Origin: Fluviicola taffensis DSM 16823
Lineage (GTDB): Bacteria; Bacteroidota; Bacteroidia; Flavobacteriales_D; Crocinitomicaceae
Reading direction: 5' to 3'
NCBI RefSeq assembly: GCF_000194605.1
Contig: NC_015321.1
Location: 1,240,001 to 1,304,000 of the forward strand
Length of the DNA: 64,000 nt
Part shown: piece by piece, positions 8,828 through 17,320 of the stretch
How the letters are laid out: each line of letters begins with the position of its first letter
Position numbering within the stretch: the stretch's first letter is position 1
Translations under genes and position numbers: made by a program
The notes under the pieces: model-generated
Told to the model about the DNA's origin: nothing
The model's database searches: none
Seen by the model: the letters and a program-made list of their open reading frames with translations, nothing else

Positions 8828-9691
8828 ATGGTACTTACACTTTCAATCATGTTAATCATTGTAGCATTTTCGCTGTATGATTACTTCTCTTCCAAATCTT
8901 GGCAAATGGTTACTTCCAGAGAACGGAATGAAACCGTATTCGAAAATAGAAACAAAGAATATGGTGCTTATAAAAATCGAAGAGATTACGACAAACGAAT
9001 CTTACTCATCTTTTTAGGAATGACCGTTGGGATTGGTGGAATTTGGGCTGCTTCAAATATGTTTAAACCTTTGGAGAAGAAAAAAGATCCAACGATTACA
9101 GCGTATACTTGGCCAAATGAAACTATGGATGACGAAAAAGAACCTGAAATTCCAGAGCCAGAAGTTGAGCAAGTTGCGGCTGTAGAAACCTTGCAAGATA
9201 TTGTGAAATTCGTTGAGCCAGTTGTAACTGACGAACCAGATATTGAACCAACAAACATCATCGATCCAAATCAAATAGTTGGAGCAATAGACCAAAAAGG
9301 AGATGACGATGAATTTTGGGACAAACCAATCATTGCAATCAAAGGCACACCAAAAACTGGTGGAACAATTGAGATTCCAGTAGACGATACGCCTGTGGAT
9401 GTTGTAGACGAACCTGCAAAATTCCCTGGAGGAATGGATGCTTTACGTCAATTCATTGCAGACAATATTGATATCAACTCCATTGATGGTAGTGCAAAAG
9501 TATCTTTGAAATTTGTAGTAGACACAGACGGATCGATTTCTTCAGTAGTCGTTACAAAAACTACAGACGATTGCAAAACTTGCGAAAAAGCAGCTATCAA
9601 AGTGGTAAAAGCGATGCCAAAATGGACGCCAGGAAAAGTGAATGGTCGCGAAGTTAGAAGTTACTACCGACTTCCGATTAATATTCAATAA
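8828..9691 (+). CDS. tonB: TonB-family energy transducer (second copy)
   Basis: A 287-residue paralogue of the TonB at 3481 with the same plan: hydrophobic N-terminal segment (about 1-17), SSKSWQMVTSRERN, NKEYGAYKNR (about 41-50), hydrophobic helix (about 56-76), acidic Pro/Glu spacer and a C-terminal TonB domain (FPGGMDALRQF, VSLKFVV, VVKAMPKWTPGK). Cysteines 249 and 252 (CKTC) match the CPEC pair of the first copy. It stands alone without exbBD, so it probably shares the ExbBD motor of the first cluster and may serve another set of receptors. Confidence 0.9.
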   Translation: MVLTLSIMLIIVAFSLYDYFSSKSWQMVTSRERNETVFENRNKEYGAYKNRRDYDKRILLIFLGMTVGIGGIWAASNMFKPLEKKKDPTITAYTWPNETMDDEKEPEIPEPEVEQVAAVETLQDIVKFVEPVVTDEPDIEPTNIIDPNQIVGAIDQKGDDDEFWDKPIIAIKGTPKTGGTIEIPVDDTPVDVVDEPAKFPGGMDALRQFIADNIDINSIDGSAKVSLKFVVDTDGSISSVVVTKTTDDCKTCEKAAIKVVKAMPKWTPGKVNGREVRSYYRLPINIQ

Positions 9692-9715
9692 AATACAACT
9701 TTCTTTTTCATAATC

Positions 9716-9752
9716 CGGAAAGGTGGGTATGCTTCGGCTGCCTGCCTTTTTT
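9716..9752 (+). terminator. Intrinsic terminator after the second tonB
   Basis: AAAGGTGGGTATGC pairs with GCTGCCTGCCTTT around a TTCG tetraloop, with two wobbles and one bulge, followed by six Ts and TTATTT. Confidence 0.8.
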
Positions 9753-9773
9753 ATTTGGACAAGATTCGTTTCA

Positions 9774-9800
9774 GGGTTCAAAGGGTTCAAAGGGTTCAAA
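9774..9800 (+). repeat. Three tandem copies of a 9-bp unit (gggttcaaa)
   Basis: Perfect 9-bp unit in three copies, directly before the 8-bp array at 9820. The shared TTCAA word suggests both arose from the same simple-sequence expansion. Confidence 0.85.
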
Positions 9801-9819
9801 GGTGTTTAAGTAAATCTAT

Positions 9820-9899
9820 ATTGAACTATTGAACTATTGAACTATTGAACTATTGAACTATTGAACTATTGAACTATTGAACTATTGAACTATTGAACT
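9820..9899 (+). repeat. Ten perfect tandem copies of an 8-bp unit (attgaact)
   Basis: The unit attgaact repeats exactly ten times over 80 bases, 41 bases before the atpD promoter. It follows a leader (TGTTTAAGTAAATCTAT) that is almost identical to the one before the 8-bp array at 28197. The 315-base spacer 9692-10006 therefore holds a terminator, two tandem arrays and the atpD promoter, and no gene. Confidence 0.95.
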
Positions 9900-9940
9900 T
9901 CCTCCATTCTAAATTTTCAGGAAGTTTTGTGTAATAAAAA

Positions 9941-9970
9941 TTGCATAAAAAAATAAAAGAAGTAACTTTG
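9941..9970 (+). promoter_or_regulatory. Promoter of atpD-atpC
   Basis: TTG at 9941-9943, 19 bases, then TAACTTTG at 9963-9970: a close match to the Bacteroidota consensus. Transcription would start near 9977, about 30 bases before atpD. Confidence 0.85.
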
Positions 9971-9982
9971 CGCCCAAATTAA

Positions 9983-11509
<1,527 letters not shown>

Positions 11510-11545
11510 AATAGACAATAAGACATTAAGACGTCAAGATATTAA

Positions 11546-11595
11546 GACTTAGATTTTAGGATGCTGTTTCATACAGATCCTAAAATCTTAAAGTC
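11546..11595. repeat. Long hairpin in the atpD-atpC spacer
   Basis: AGATTTTAGGAT (11551-11562) pairs perfectly with ATCCTAAAATCT (11577-11588) around a 14-base loop, extended by GACTT/AAGTC after a two-base bulge. Flanking bases repeat the words TTAAGAC and AAAGTCCTAA. No T-run follows, so it should not fully terminate, but it could slow the polymerase or protect the atpD 3' end and so help set the beta:epsilon ratio. Confidence 0.7.
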
Positions 11596-11635
11596 CTAAA
11601 GTCTTAAAATCCTAAAGTCCTAATATCCAAAAGAT

Positions 11636-11923
11636 ATGCAATTAGAAATTATCACTCCAGAATCTTTAATTTTCAAAGGTGAAGCAACTGCGGTTCAATT
11701 TCCAGGATTAGATGGTTCTTTTCAGGTTTTGAATAATCACGCTCCCATTATTTCTGGATTAAGTGCAGGAACAATTAAAGTGGATTTAGTAGACGCTATT
11801 AAAGTAACCTCTAAGACAAATCCAGCAATTACTGCTGAAAGCAACGGAAAAATCATACATGTTGCAATCAAAGGTGGAGTTGTTGAAATGCAAAACAATA
11901 AAATCATTGTTTTAGCTGAATAA
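11636..11923 (+). CDS. atpC: ATP synthase F1 subunit epsilon (short form)
   Basis: Central-stalk subunit. The 95 residues cover only the N-terminal beta-sandwich (IITPESLIFKGEATAVQFPGLDGSF with PGLDG conserved, then HAPIISGLSAG). The C-terminal two-helix domain that inhibits ATP hydrolysis in E. coli (139 residues) is absent, as usual in this phylum. Twelve bases after the hairpin spacer following atpD there is a plain ATG start with GATATG; a strong terminator follows. Confidence 0.93.
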   Translation: MQLEIITPESLIFKGEATAVQFPGLDGSFQVLNNHAPIISGLSAGTIKVDLVDAIKVTSKTNPAITAESNGKIIHVAIKGGVVEMQNNKIIVLAE

Positions 11924-11947
11924 AAATACCCCATTAAACGACTAATT

Positions 11948-11974
11948 GGGATGTGGAATCACATCCCTTTTTTT
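11948..11974 (+). terminator. Intrinsic terminator after atpC
   Basis: GGGATGTG and CACATCCC form a perfect 8-bp stem with a GAAT loop, followed by seven Ts. Confidence 0.95.
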
Positions 11975-12004
11975 GTTAAGGACTGTTATAAAAACGTATT
12001 TTTG
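11973..12004 (+). promoter_or_regulatory. Promoter of the uppS-bamA block
   Basis: TTG at 11973-11975, 21 bases, then TATTTTTG at 11997-12004. The -33 part overlaps the T-run of the atpC terminator. Leader of about 37 bases before uppS. Confidence 0.75.
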
Positions 12005-12046
12005 CACTAACACATAAGATTCTTTAATTATTTTCGTTCTGTAAAC

Positions 12047-12784
12047 ATGAATCTGCTGGAACAAATAGATTTGACGAATATCCCAAAGCACATCGCCATC
12101 ATTATGGATGGAAATGGACGTTGGGCTAAAAAACAAGGCCAAGAGCGCTTGTACGGTCATTCTTTTGGGGTAGATTCTGTAAGGGCAACACTCACAGCCT
12201 GTAAGGACGTTGGCGTGAAATTCGTTACGATGTATGCCTTCTCCACAGAAAACTGGAACAGACCCCAAGATGAAGTGGAAGGACTGATGAGTTTGTTGGT
12301 CTATACCATCGCAAATGAAGTCAATGAGCTAAATGCTCAGAATGTAAAATTGTTAAGTATTGGTGACACCGCTGGTTTACCAGAAGATTGTCAAGACGAA
12401 TTAAAGAACGCGATTGAATCAACAAAAAACAACACTGGTGTCAATTTGGTAATTGCATTGAATTATAGTTCACGTTGGGAAATTGCAGAAGCCTTTAAAC
12501 AATTAGCTTCAAACATTCAAGCAGGAGATTTAACCATTTCAGAAATCACTCCTGAACTTATTTCAAGTACCTTATCAACAAAACATATCCCAGACCCAGA
12601 ATTACTAATTCGAACAAGTGGGGAACAGCGTTTGAGCAATTTCTTGCTTTGGCAAGTTGCTTACAGCGAGTTTTACTTCACACCTGTCCTTTGGCCAGAT
12701 TTTCGAGAAGTAGATCTTTACAAAGCCGTTCTTGACTATCAGTCTAGAGAAAGACGTTTTGGAATGGTCTCAGAGCAATTATAA
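12047..12784 (+). CDS. uppS: Isoprenyl transferase (undecaprenyl diphosphate synthase)
   Basis: Makes the C55 lipid carrier for peptidoglycan and surface polysaccharide by adding isopentenyl units to farnesyl diphosphate. The 245 residues show the cis-prenyltransferase signature HIAIIMDGNGRWAKKQG with the metal-binding Asp, GHSFGVDSVR, YAFSTENW, and the C-terminal DPELLIRTSGEQRLSNFLLWQ and WPDFREVDL. Followed after 8 bases by bamA, a conserved neighbour order in Bacteroidota. Undecaprenyl product length is inferred from the organism type. Confidence 0.96.
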   Translation: MNLLEQIDLTNIPKHIAIIMDGNGRWAKKQGQERLYGHSFGVDSVRATLTACKDVGVKFVTMYAFSTENWNRPQDEVEGLMSLLVYTIANEVNELNAQNVKLLSIGDTAGLPEDCQDELKNAIESTKNNTGVNLVIALNYSSRWEIAEAFKQLASNIQAGDLTISEITPELISSTLSTKHIPDPELLIRTSGEQRLSNFLLWQVAYSEFYFTPVLWPDFREVDLYKAVLDYQSRERRFGMVSEQL

Positions 12785-12792
12785 TATTTTCT

Positions 12793-15399
12793 ATGAAAAA
12801 CATACTATCGGTTTTATTTCTTGTATTCGCATTTCAATCTTTTGGACAAGATATCACCCCTCCAGATTCTACAGCGAACACGAACTCAACCAATAAAATT
12901 GATTCTACAAAAACTTCTACGACGATTGGTGGTGGTCTCGATTTTGACTATGTTAAAACTCAAAAATACATCCTTGGTCCAATCCGTATTGAAGGAGCCG
13001 ATAATTTTGACGCCCAAGCTATTAAACTAATTGCTGGATTAAAACAAGGAGAGGAAATTACGATTCCTTCTGACAAGATTAGTAATGCAATCAAAAATTT
13101 GTGGAACGAAGGGCTTTTCTCCTCCATTTCCATTGAAGCTGAAAAAGAAATTGCGGGCGTAATCTATCTCGTTATTAAACTCGCACCAAGACCCAAATTA
13201 TCCCGATTCAAGTTTATCGGTGTTTCCAAAAGAGAGGTAGACAAAATCCGTGAAGAGGTTGATTTATCTTCTGGACAAACCATCACGGAAAATTTGGTTT
13301 TCAAGACAAAAAGCAAAATCAGAGGCTATTTCCTAGAAAAGGGCTTTAATAATGTTCAAATAAACGTTACTCAAATTCAAGACACTTTAATCAACAACTC
13401 AGAGATTTTCCTCATCGATATTGATAAAGGGAAAAAAGTAAAAATCAAATCAATTACGTTTGAAGGCAACGAATCCATGAAGCCTTGGAAATTGCGTAAA
13501 GAGATGAAGGATACAAAGCGCAGATCAATCATGCGTATTATTAAACGTTCAAAATTCAATAGCACTGCATACATCAGAGATAAAGAAGCGGTTCTTAATA
13601 AATTTAGAAGTGTTGGTTTGAGAGATGCTCGTTTCGTAGTAGATTCTGTTTACAAAATCAACAACCGAAATCTTGGAATCTATTTGAAAGTAGATGAGGG
13701 TGAAAAATATTATTTTGGAAACATAGTTTGGATAGGAAACACCAAGTTTAGCTCTGGACTTTTAGATACGGTCCTTGGAATTAAATACGGTGATGTTTAT
13801 GACAAACCGCTACTAGAACAACGTTTGAAACAAAGTCAAGACGGAAGAGATATTTCTTCTCTTTACATGGATAGAGGGTATTTATTCTACCACTTGGAAC
13901 CAGTTGAAACAGGTGTAGTAGACAGTCATATCAGCTACGAAATGCGCATGATTGAAGGAAAAGAAGCACGCGTTAAAAATGTTTTCATCCGAGGGAATTA
14001 CAAAACGAATGAACACGTAATCCGTAGAGAGATTCGCACCAAACCAGGTGATTTGTTTAGCAGAAACGATATCATTCGTACACAACGAGAACTAGCTCAA
14101 TTGGGATATTTCAACGAGCAAGGATTCCAGGTAAACCCTATCCCAAATCCACAAGACGGAACAGTTGATATAGAATACGTGGTTGAAGAAAAATCTGCCG
14201 ATCAAATTGAGCTTTCTGGTGGTTATGGAGCGAAGCGAATTATTGGTACACTTGGATTAACCTTCAGTAACTTCTCGGTAAAAAATATTTTCAAACCAAA
14301 TTCTTGGAGCCCACTTCCAACTGGAGATGGACAACGACTTTCTATTCGTGCACAAACCAACGGACGAATTTATCAAGGATACAACTTCTCTTTTACTGAG
14401 CCGTGGTTAGGTGGTAAAAAACCGAATTCATTTACCTTCTTTTTGAACCATACGTCATTTGCCGCAAGCGTTGATGTGAGAAAAAAGGATCCAAATTATT
14501 CTGGAGTAGGAATTACTGGAATAGGTGTTGGTTTAGGAAGACGTAAAAAATTCCCGGATGATTACTTCAGTGCGTATTACGAATTGGCTTACCAATATTA
14601 CGATGTACGAAAATATGCGAACCTATTCCCTAGCTTTAGTAATGGATACTCAAACGATATCAGTTTGAAATATGCCTTGCAAAGAAACTCGGTGAACTCT
14701 CCTATTTATCCAACGGAAGGATCAAAAATTTCCTTTACAGCAAAAGGAACATTACCTTATTCTTTGTTTGAAGGAAATAAAGACTTTAGCGCTCAGTCCG
14801 CTCAAGAAACGTTCAAATACTTGGAGTATTATAAATTGAAATTTACGTTTGAATACTATTTGCCTTTATCTCCAGATAAAAAATTGATCTTGATGCCTCG
14901 CGTTGGATTTGGTTACATGGGAGCATACAATTCTGCAAAAGGATTAAGCCCGTTTGAGCGATTCAATTTGGGTGGTAGTGGACTTTCTGGTGTAAATCAA
15001 TTTGGAGGTCGTGAGATCATTGCCTTGAGAGGTTACGACGATAATGCCCTATCTTCTACAGCAGGAGATCCAATCATTGCGAAATATACGCTCGAGATGC
15101 GCTACCCTATTTCCTTGAACCCGCAAGCAACATTCTTTGTATTGGCATTTGCTGAAGCAGGAAATACCTTTACAAGTTTCAAAACCTTCAATCCATTCAA
15201 TGTGAAGAAAAGTGTAGGAGCTGGTGTACGGATCTTCCTTCCGATGTTCGGTATGCTTGGATTGGATTACGGTTGGGGCTTCGACAAATTGGATAAACAC
15301 TCATCTGGTTACGGCGGGTCTATCGATCAATCCATTGACTCCAAAGGATTCTTCCCTAAATTTACCTTCACAATCGGTATGAATTTGGGTGAATTGTAA
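12793..15399 (+). CDS. bamA: Outer-membrane protein assembly factor BamA
   Basis: Core of the machine that folds beta-barrel proteins into the outer membrane. The 868 residues begin with a signal peptide (FLVFAFQSFGQ), a short Thr/Ser-rich linker, then POTRA domains (about 60-470; for example GPIRIEGADNFDAQAIK, LSRFKFIGVSKREVD, VKIKSITFEGNESM, VFIRGNYKTNEHVIRREI) and a C-terminal Omp85 barrel from about 475 (LSGGYGAKRIIGTLGL, GGSGLSGVNQFGG, ALRGYDD). The GLRGY-like motif in ALRGYDD supports the Omp85 family. Clustered with uppS and two OmpH/Skp genes. Confidence 0.96.
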   Translation: MKNILSVLFLVFAFQSFGQDITPPDSTANTNSTNKIDSTKTSTTIGGGLDFDYVKTQKYILGPIRIEGADNFDAQAIKLIAGLKQGEEITIPSDKISNAIKNLWNEGLFSSISIEAEKEIAGVIYLVIKLAPRPKLSRFKFIGVSKREVDKIREEVDLSSGQTITENLVFKTKSKIRGYFLEKGFNNVQINVTQIQDTLINNSEIFLIDIDKGKKVKIKSITFEGNESMKPWKLRKEMKDTKRRSIMRIIKRSKFNSTAYIRDKEAVLNKFRSVGLRDARFVVDSVYKINNRNLGIYLKVDEGEKYYFGNIVWIGNTKFSSGLLDTVLGIKYGDVYDKPLLEQRLKQSQDGRDISSLYMDRGYLFYHLEPVETGVVDSHISYEMRMIEGKEARVKNVFIRGNYKTNEHVIRREIRTKPGDLFSRNDIIRTQRELAQLGYFNEQGFQVNPIPNPQDGTVDIEYVVEEKSADQIELSGGYGAKRIIGTLGLTFSNFSVKNIFKPNSWSPLPTGDGQRLSIRAQTNGRIYQGYNFSFTEPWLGGKKPNSFTFFLNHTSFAASVDVRKKDPNYSGVGITGIGVGLGRRKKFPDDYFSAYYELAYQYYDVRKYANLFPSFSNGYSNDISLKYALQRNSVNSPIYPTEGSKISFTAKGTLPYSLFEGNKDFSAQSAQETFKYLEYYKLKFTFEYYLPLSPDKKLILMPRVGFGYMGAYNSAKGLSPFERFNLGGSGLSGVNQFGGREIIALRGYDDNALSSTAGDPIIAKYTLEMRYPISLNPQATFFVLAFAEAGNTFTSFKTFNPFNVKKSVGAGVRIFLPMFGMLGLDYGWGFDKLDKHSSGYGGSIDQSIDSKGFFPKFTFTIGMNLGEL

Positions 15400-15423
15400 C
15401 TAGAAAACTGCCTTTCTGGAATC

Positions 15424-15786
15424 TTGCCTTACTTGTGTCAATTGAGCAACAGTGCTATTCAAGCAAACACACCTCAATCACAGCAAGCAATTCGCAGTGA
15501 ACTTTCAGTTCGTTTGAGCAACAAAGAAGCAATTATTTTGGATCAGAACGTTCCAAATCCTTTTGCGGAACAAACAGTGATTAATTTCTCTATTCCAGCA
15601 TCAGTACAAAAAGCACAAATTCATTTTTACGATGGACACGGAAAATTGATGCAATCTGTGGAGGTAGTAGAACGAGGATTGGGTAGTGTAACTGTTTTTG
15701 GGGCTGATTTAAGTTCTGGAGTTTATACCTATACCCTAGTTGCAGATGGACAAATCGTTGCGACAAAGAAAATGATGAAGCAATAA
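15424..15786 (+). pseudogene. Orphan type IX secretion C-terminal sorting domain (gene remnant)
   Basis: An open frame of about 120 codons starting only 24 bases after bamA. It has no ATG or signal peptide near its 5' end (only TTG at 15424), and its C-terminal 85 residues are a type A sorting domain: DQNVPNPFAEQTVINFSIP, then AQIHFYDGHGKLMQSV, and SGVYTYTLVADG ending MMKQ. Such tails normally end large secreted or tail-fibre-like proteins and direct export by T9SS. Without a signal peptide it could not reach T9SS, so I read it as the 3' remnant of a cargo gene. A small gene using TTG and a non-standard role cannot be excluded. Confidence 0.65.
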
Positions 15787-15801
15787 AACGATGGGAATAA
15801 T

Positions 15802-15828
15802 GTTGGGGCGCAAAGCATTGCGTCCCAA
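15802..15828. repeat. GC-richer hairpin before the ompH promoter
   Basis: GTTGGGGCGCAA and TTGCGTCCCAAC pair around AGCA with one mismatch. No clear T-run follows, though AAATATCC comes next. It may end transcription from bamA or the remnant behind it. Confidence 0.6.
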
Positions 15829-15846
15829 CAAATATCCGTATTTTTG
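15818..15846 (+). promoter_or_regulatory. Promoter of the first ompH gene
   Basis: TTG at 15818-15820, 18 bases, then TATTTTTG at 15839-15846. It would give a leader of about 45 bases. The -33 element lies inside the hairpin at 15802-15828. Confidence 0.65.
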
Positions 15847-15897
15847 CGCCTGATTGCAATAAAAATGTTACTTTCGTCGTTCTTTCAGATTTCACAC

Positions 15898-16416
15898 ATG
15901 AAAACAGTACTTATTACTCTTCTAATGGTGTTTGGCATGACCTTTGCCAGTTCCGCACAAAAGTATGGTTATATTGACTCGGAGTTTATTTTGGGCAAAA
16001 TCCCTGAATACAAAGAGTCAAAAGATCGCTTGGATAAATTAGCAGAACGTTGGACCAAAGAAATTGAGGAAAGGTATGAGATGATCAAAAAGAAAAAGGA
16101 AAATTTTCTAAGAGAAGAAAGTTTACTGCCTAGCGAAGAAAAAACCAAACGAGAAGAAGAGATTAAAACCTTGGAATCTGAAGCGATGCAAATGCAACAA
16201 ACACGCTTCGGAGTAGCTGGAGATTATTTCCAGAAAAGACAAGAATTAATCAAACCCATTCAAGATCGAATTTACGAAGCAATGCAAACTGTTGCCTCTA
16301 AACGAAATTATAGTTTTATCTTTGACAAAGCGAACCAAAGTAACCTCGTATACGCCGATAGTAAATTTGATATTAGTGACGAGGTTCTTAGAGAAATGGG
16401 TGTAAGTACGAAGTAG
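15898..16416 (+). CDS. OmpH/Skp-family periplasmic chaperone (first copy)
   Basis: Periplasmic holdase that protects unfolded outer-membrane proteins on their way to BamA. The 172 residues have a signal peptide (MKTVLITLLMVFGMTF, cleavage after SAQ), then KYGYIDSEFILGKIPEY, the conserved Skp start, and a long coiled-coil rich in Glu/Lys (about 45-110), closing with YSFIFDKANQSNLVYAD. The start at 15898 is preferred over the upstream TTG at 15844 because it opens the signal peptide and the latter sits in the promoter. Its place after bamA is conserved in the phylum. Confidence 0.92.
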   Translation: MKTVLITLLMVFGMTFASSAQKYGYIDSEFILGKIPEYKESKDRLDKLAERWTKEIEERYEMIKKKKENFLREESLLPSEEKTKREEEIKTLESEAMQMQQTRFGVAGDYFQKRQELIKPIQDRIYEAMQTVASKRNYSFIFDKANQSNLVYADSKFDISDEVLREMGVSTK

Positions 16417-16420
16417 GAGA

Positions 16421-16655
16421 GAAAGCACTGCTTTCGATTCGAACCATCAGCTCACAAGCTGATTGAAAGAGAGTCTAATGAAAGGAGAAGCTCACAAGCT
16501 GATTGAAAGAGAGTCTAATGAAAGGAGAAGCTCACAAGCTGATTGAAAGAGAGTCTAATGATAAGGAGAAGCTCAAAAGCTGATTTAATTAAAAGAGAAT
16601 CTAAAAAACTAAGCTCATAACTCGCAATAACAAAACAAGAGGAAGCACTACTTCC
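16421..16655. repeat. 40-bp tandem repeat array framed by short palindromes
   Basis: A 40-bp unit beginning AGCTCACAAGCTGATTGAAA is present in two exact copies (16449-16488, 16489-16528), a near-exact third (to about 16569) and a decayed fourth (16570-16610). The array is framed by GAAAGCACTGCTTTC (16421-16435) and GGAAGCACTACTTCC (16641-16655), both self-complementary. It fills the 290-base gap between the two ompH genes and has no reading frame conserved across units. It may act as a transcribed spacer that affects ompH2 mRNA. Confidence 0.85.
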
Positions 16656-16706
16656 GATAAATGATCCACGAAAGTGGATGTAATAAATTAAACACAAAAA
16701 ACAACA

Positions 16707-17216
16707 ATGAAAAAAATCCTATTTGCCCTAGCACTTACAGTATGTGCAATCGCAACAACACAGGCTCAAACAACTAAAATTGGGCATGTTAGATCTCAAG
16801 CTTTATTGGACACTATGCCTTCAAGAAAAGAAGCGATTAAAGAAATTAAAGCTATTGAAGCTTCTGGCGTGAAAGAATTGCGTGATATGGACAGTTTGAT
16901 TCAAGTAATGTATTTGAACTACCAAAAGAATGAAAAAACGTGGTCGGAAACGGTAAAACAATATGAGCAACAACGTCTTCAACGCAAACAACAAGAAATT
17001 GAAGAACGTCAGCAACAAATTGACCAACAGTTACAAGCTATGACACAAGAAATGAATGTCGTAATTCTTGACAAAGTGAAAAAAGCGGTAAATATTGTAG
17101 CTACTGCCAAAAAATTCAACTACATCATCGATGAAAGTTCAACGCTTTATTCTGCTGGCGGAGTAGACGTAACTAACGAAGTAATTGTAGAGCTATTGAA
17201 GCTTGAAAAGAAATAA
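16707..17216 (+). CDS. OmpH/Skp-family periplasmic chaperone (second copy)
   Basis: A 169-residue relative of the preceding OmpH protein: signal peptide (FALALTVCAIATTQAQ), TKIGHVRSQALLDTMPSR, then a Gln/Glu-rich coiled-coil (about 75-120; QQRLQRKQQEIEERQQQ) and FNYIIDESSTLYSAGG near the C-terminus. Tandem OmpH genes after bamA are common in Bacteroidota. A terminator follows 20 bases downstream. Confidence 0.92.
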   Translation: MKKILFALALTVCAIATTQAQTTKIGHVRSQALLDTMPSRKEAIKEIKAIEASGVKELRDMDSLIQVMYLNYQKNEKTWSETVKQYEQQRLQRKQQEIEERQQQIDQQLQAMTQEMNVVILDKVKKAVNIVATAKKFNYIIDESSTLYSAGGVDVTNEVIVELLKLEKK

Positions 17217-17238
17217 TTACTCCTCTTTATAAAATACC

Positions 17239-17273
17239 AAAGGTCGTTCTTTTTTGAGCGACCTTTCTTTTTT
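17239..17273 (+). terminator. Intrinsic terminator after the second ompH
   Basis: AAAGGTCG pairs with CGACCTTT around a T-rich loop and is followed by CTTTTTT. Confidence 0.93.
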
Positions 17274-17285
17274 AACATCATTTAA

Positions 17286-17316
17286 TTACCATGGTAAACA
17301 AATAAGCGTACCTTTA
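17286..17316 (+). promoter_or_regulatory. Palindrome and -7-like box before the dioxygenase gene
   Basis: TTACCATGGTAA (17286-17297) is a perfect 12-base palindrome, and TACCTTTA (17309-17316) resembles the -7 box with one mismatch. The box ends exactly four bases before the ATG at 17321, the same spacing as at murI and tdk. The palindrome could be an operator; no -33 TTG is present. Confidence 0.35.
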
Positions 17317-17320
17317 TGAA

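Noticed and set aside
9820-9899. Possible CRISPR array
   Set aside because: The units are 8 bp without spacers, and no cas genes are in the window. It is a simple tandem repeat, as is the array at 28197.
16434-16444. GATTCGAACC, which is the complement of a tRNA T-loop
   Set aside because: The flanking bases do not form a T-stem, acceptor stem or anticodon arm on the minus strand.
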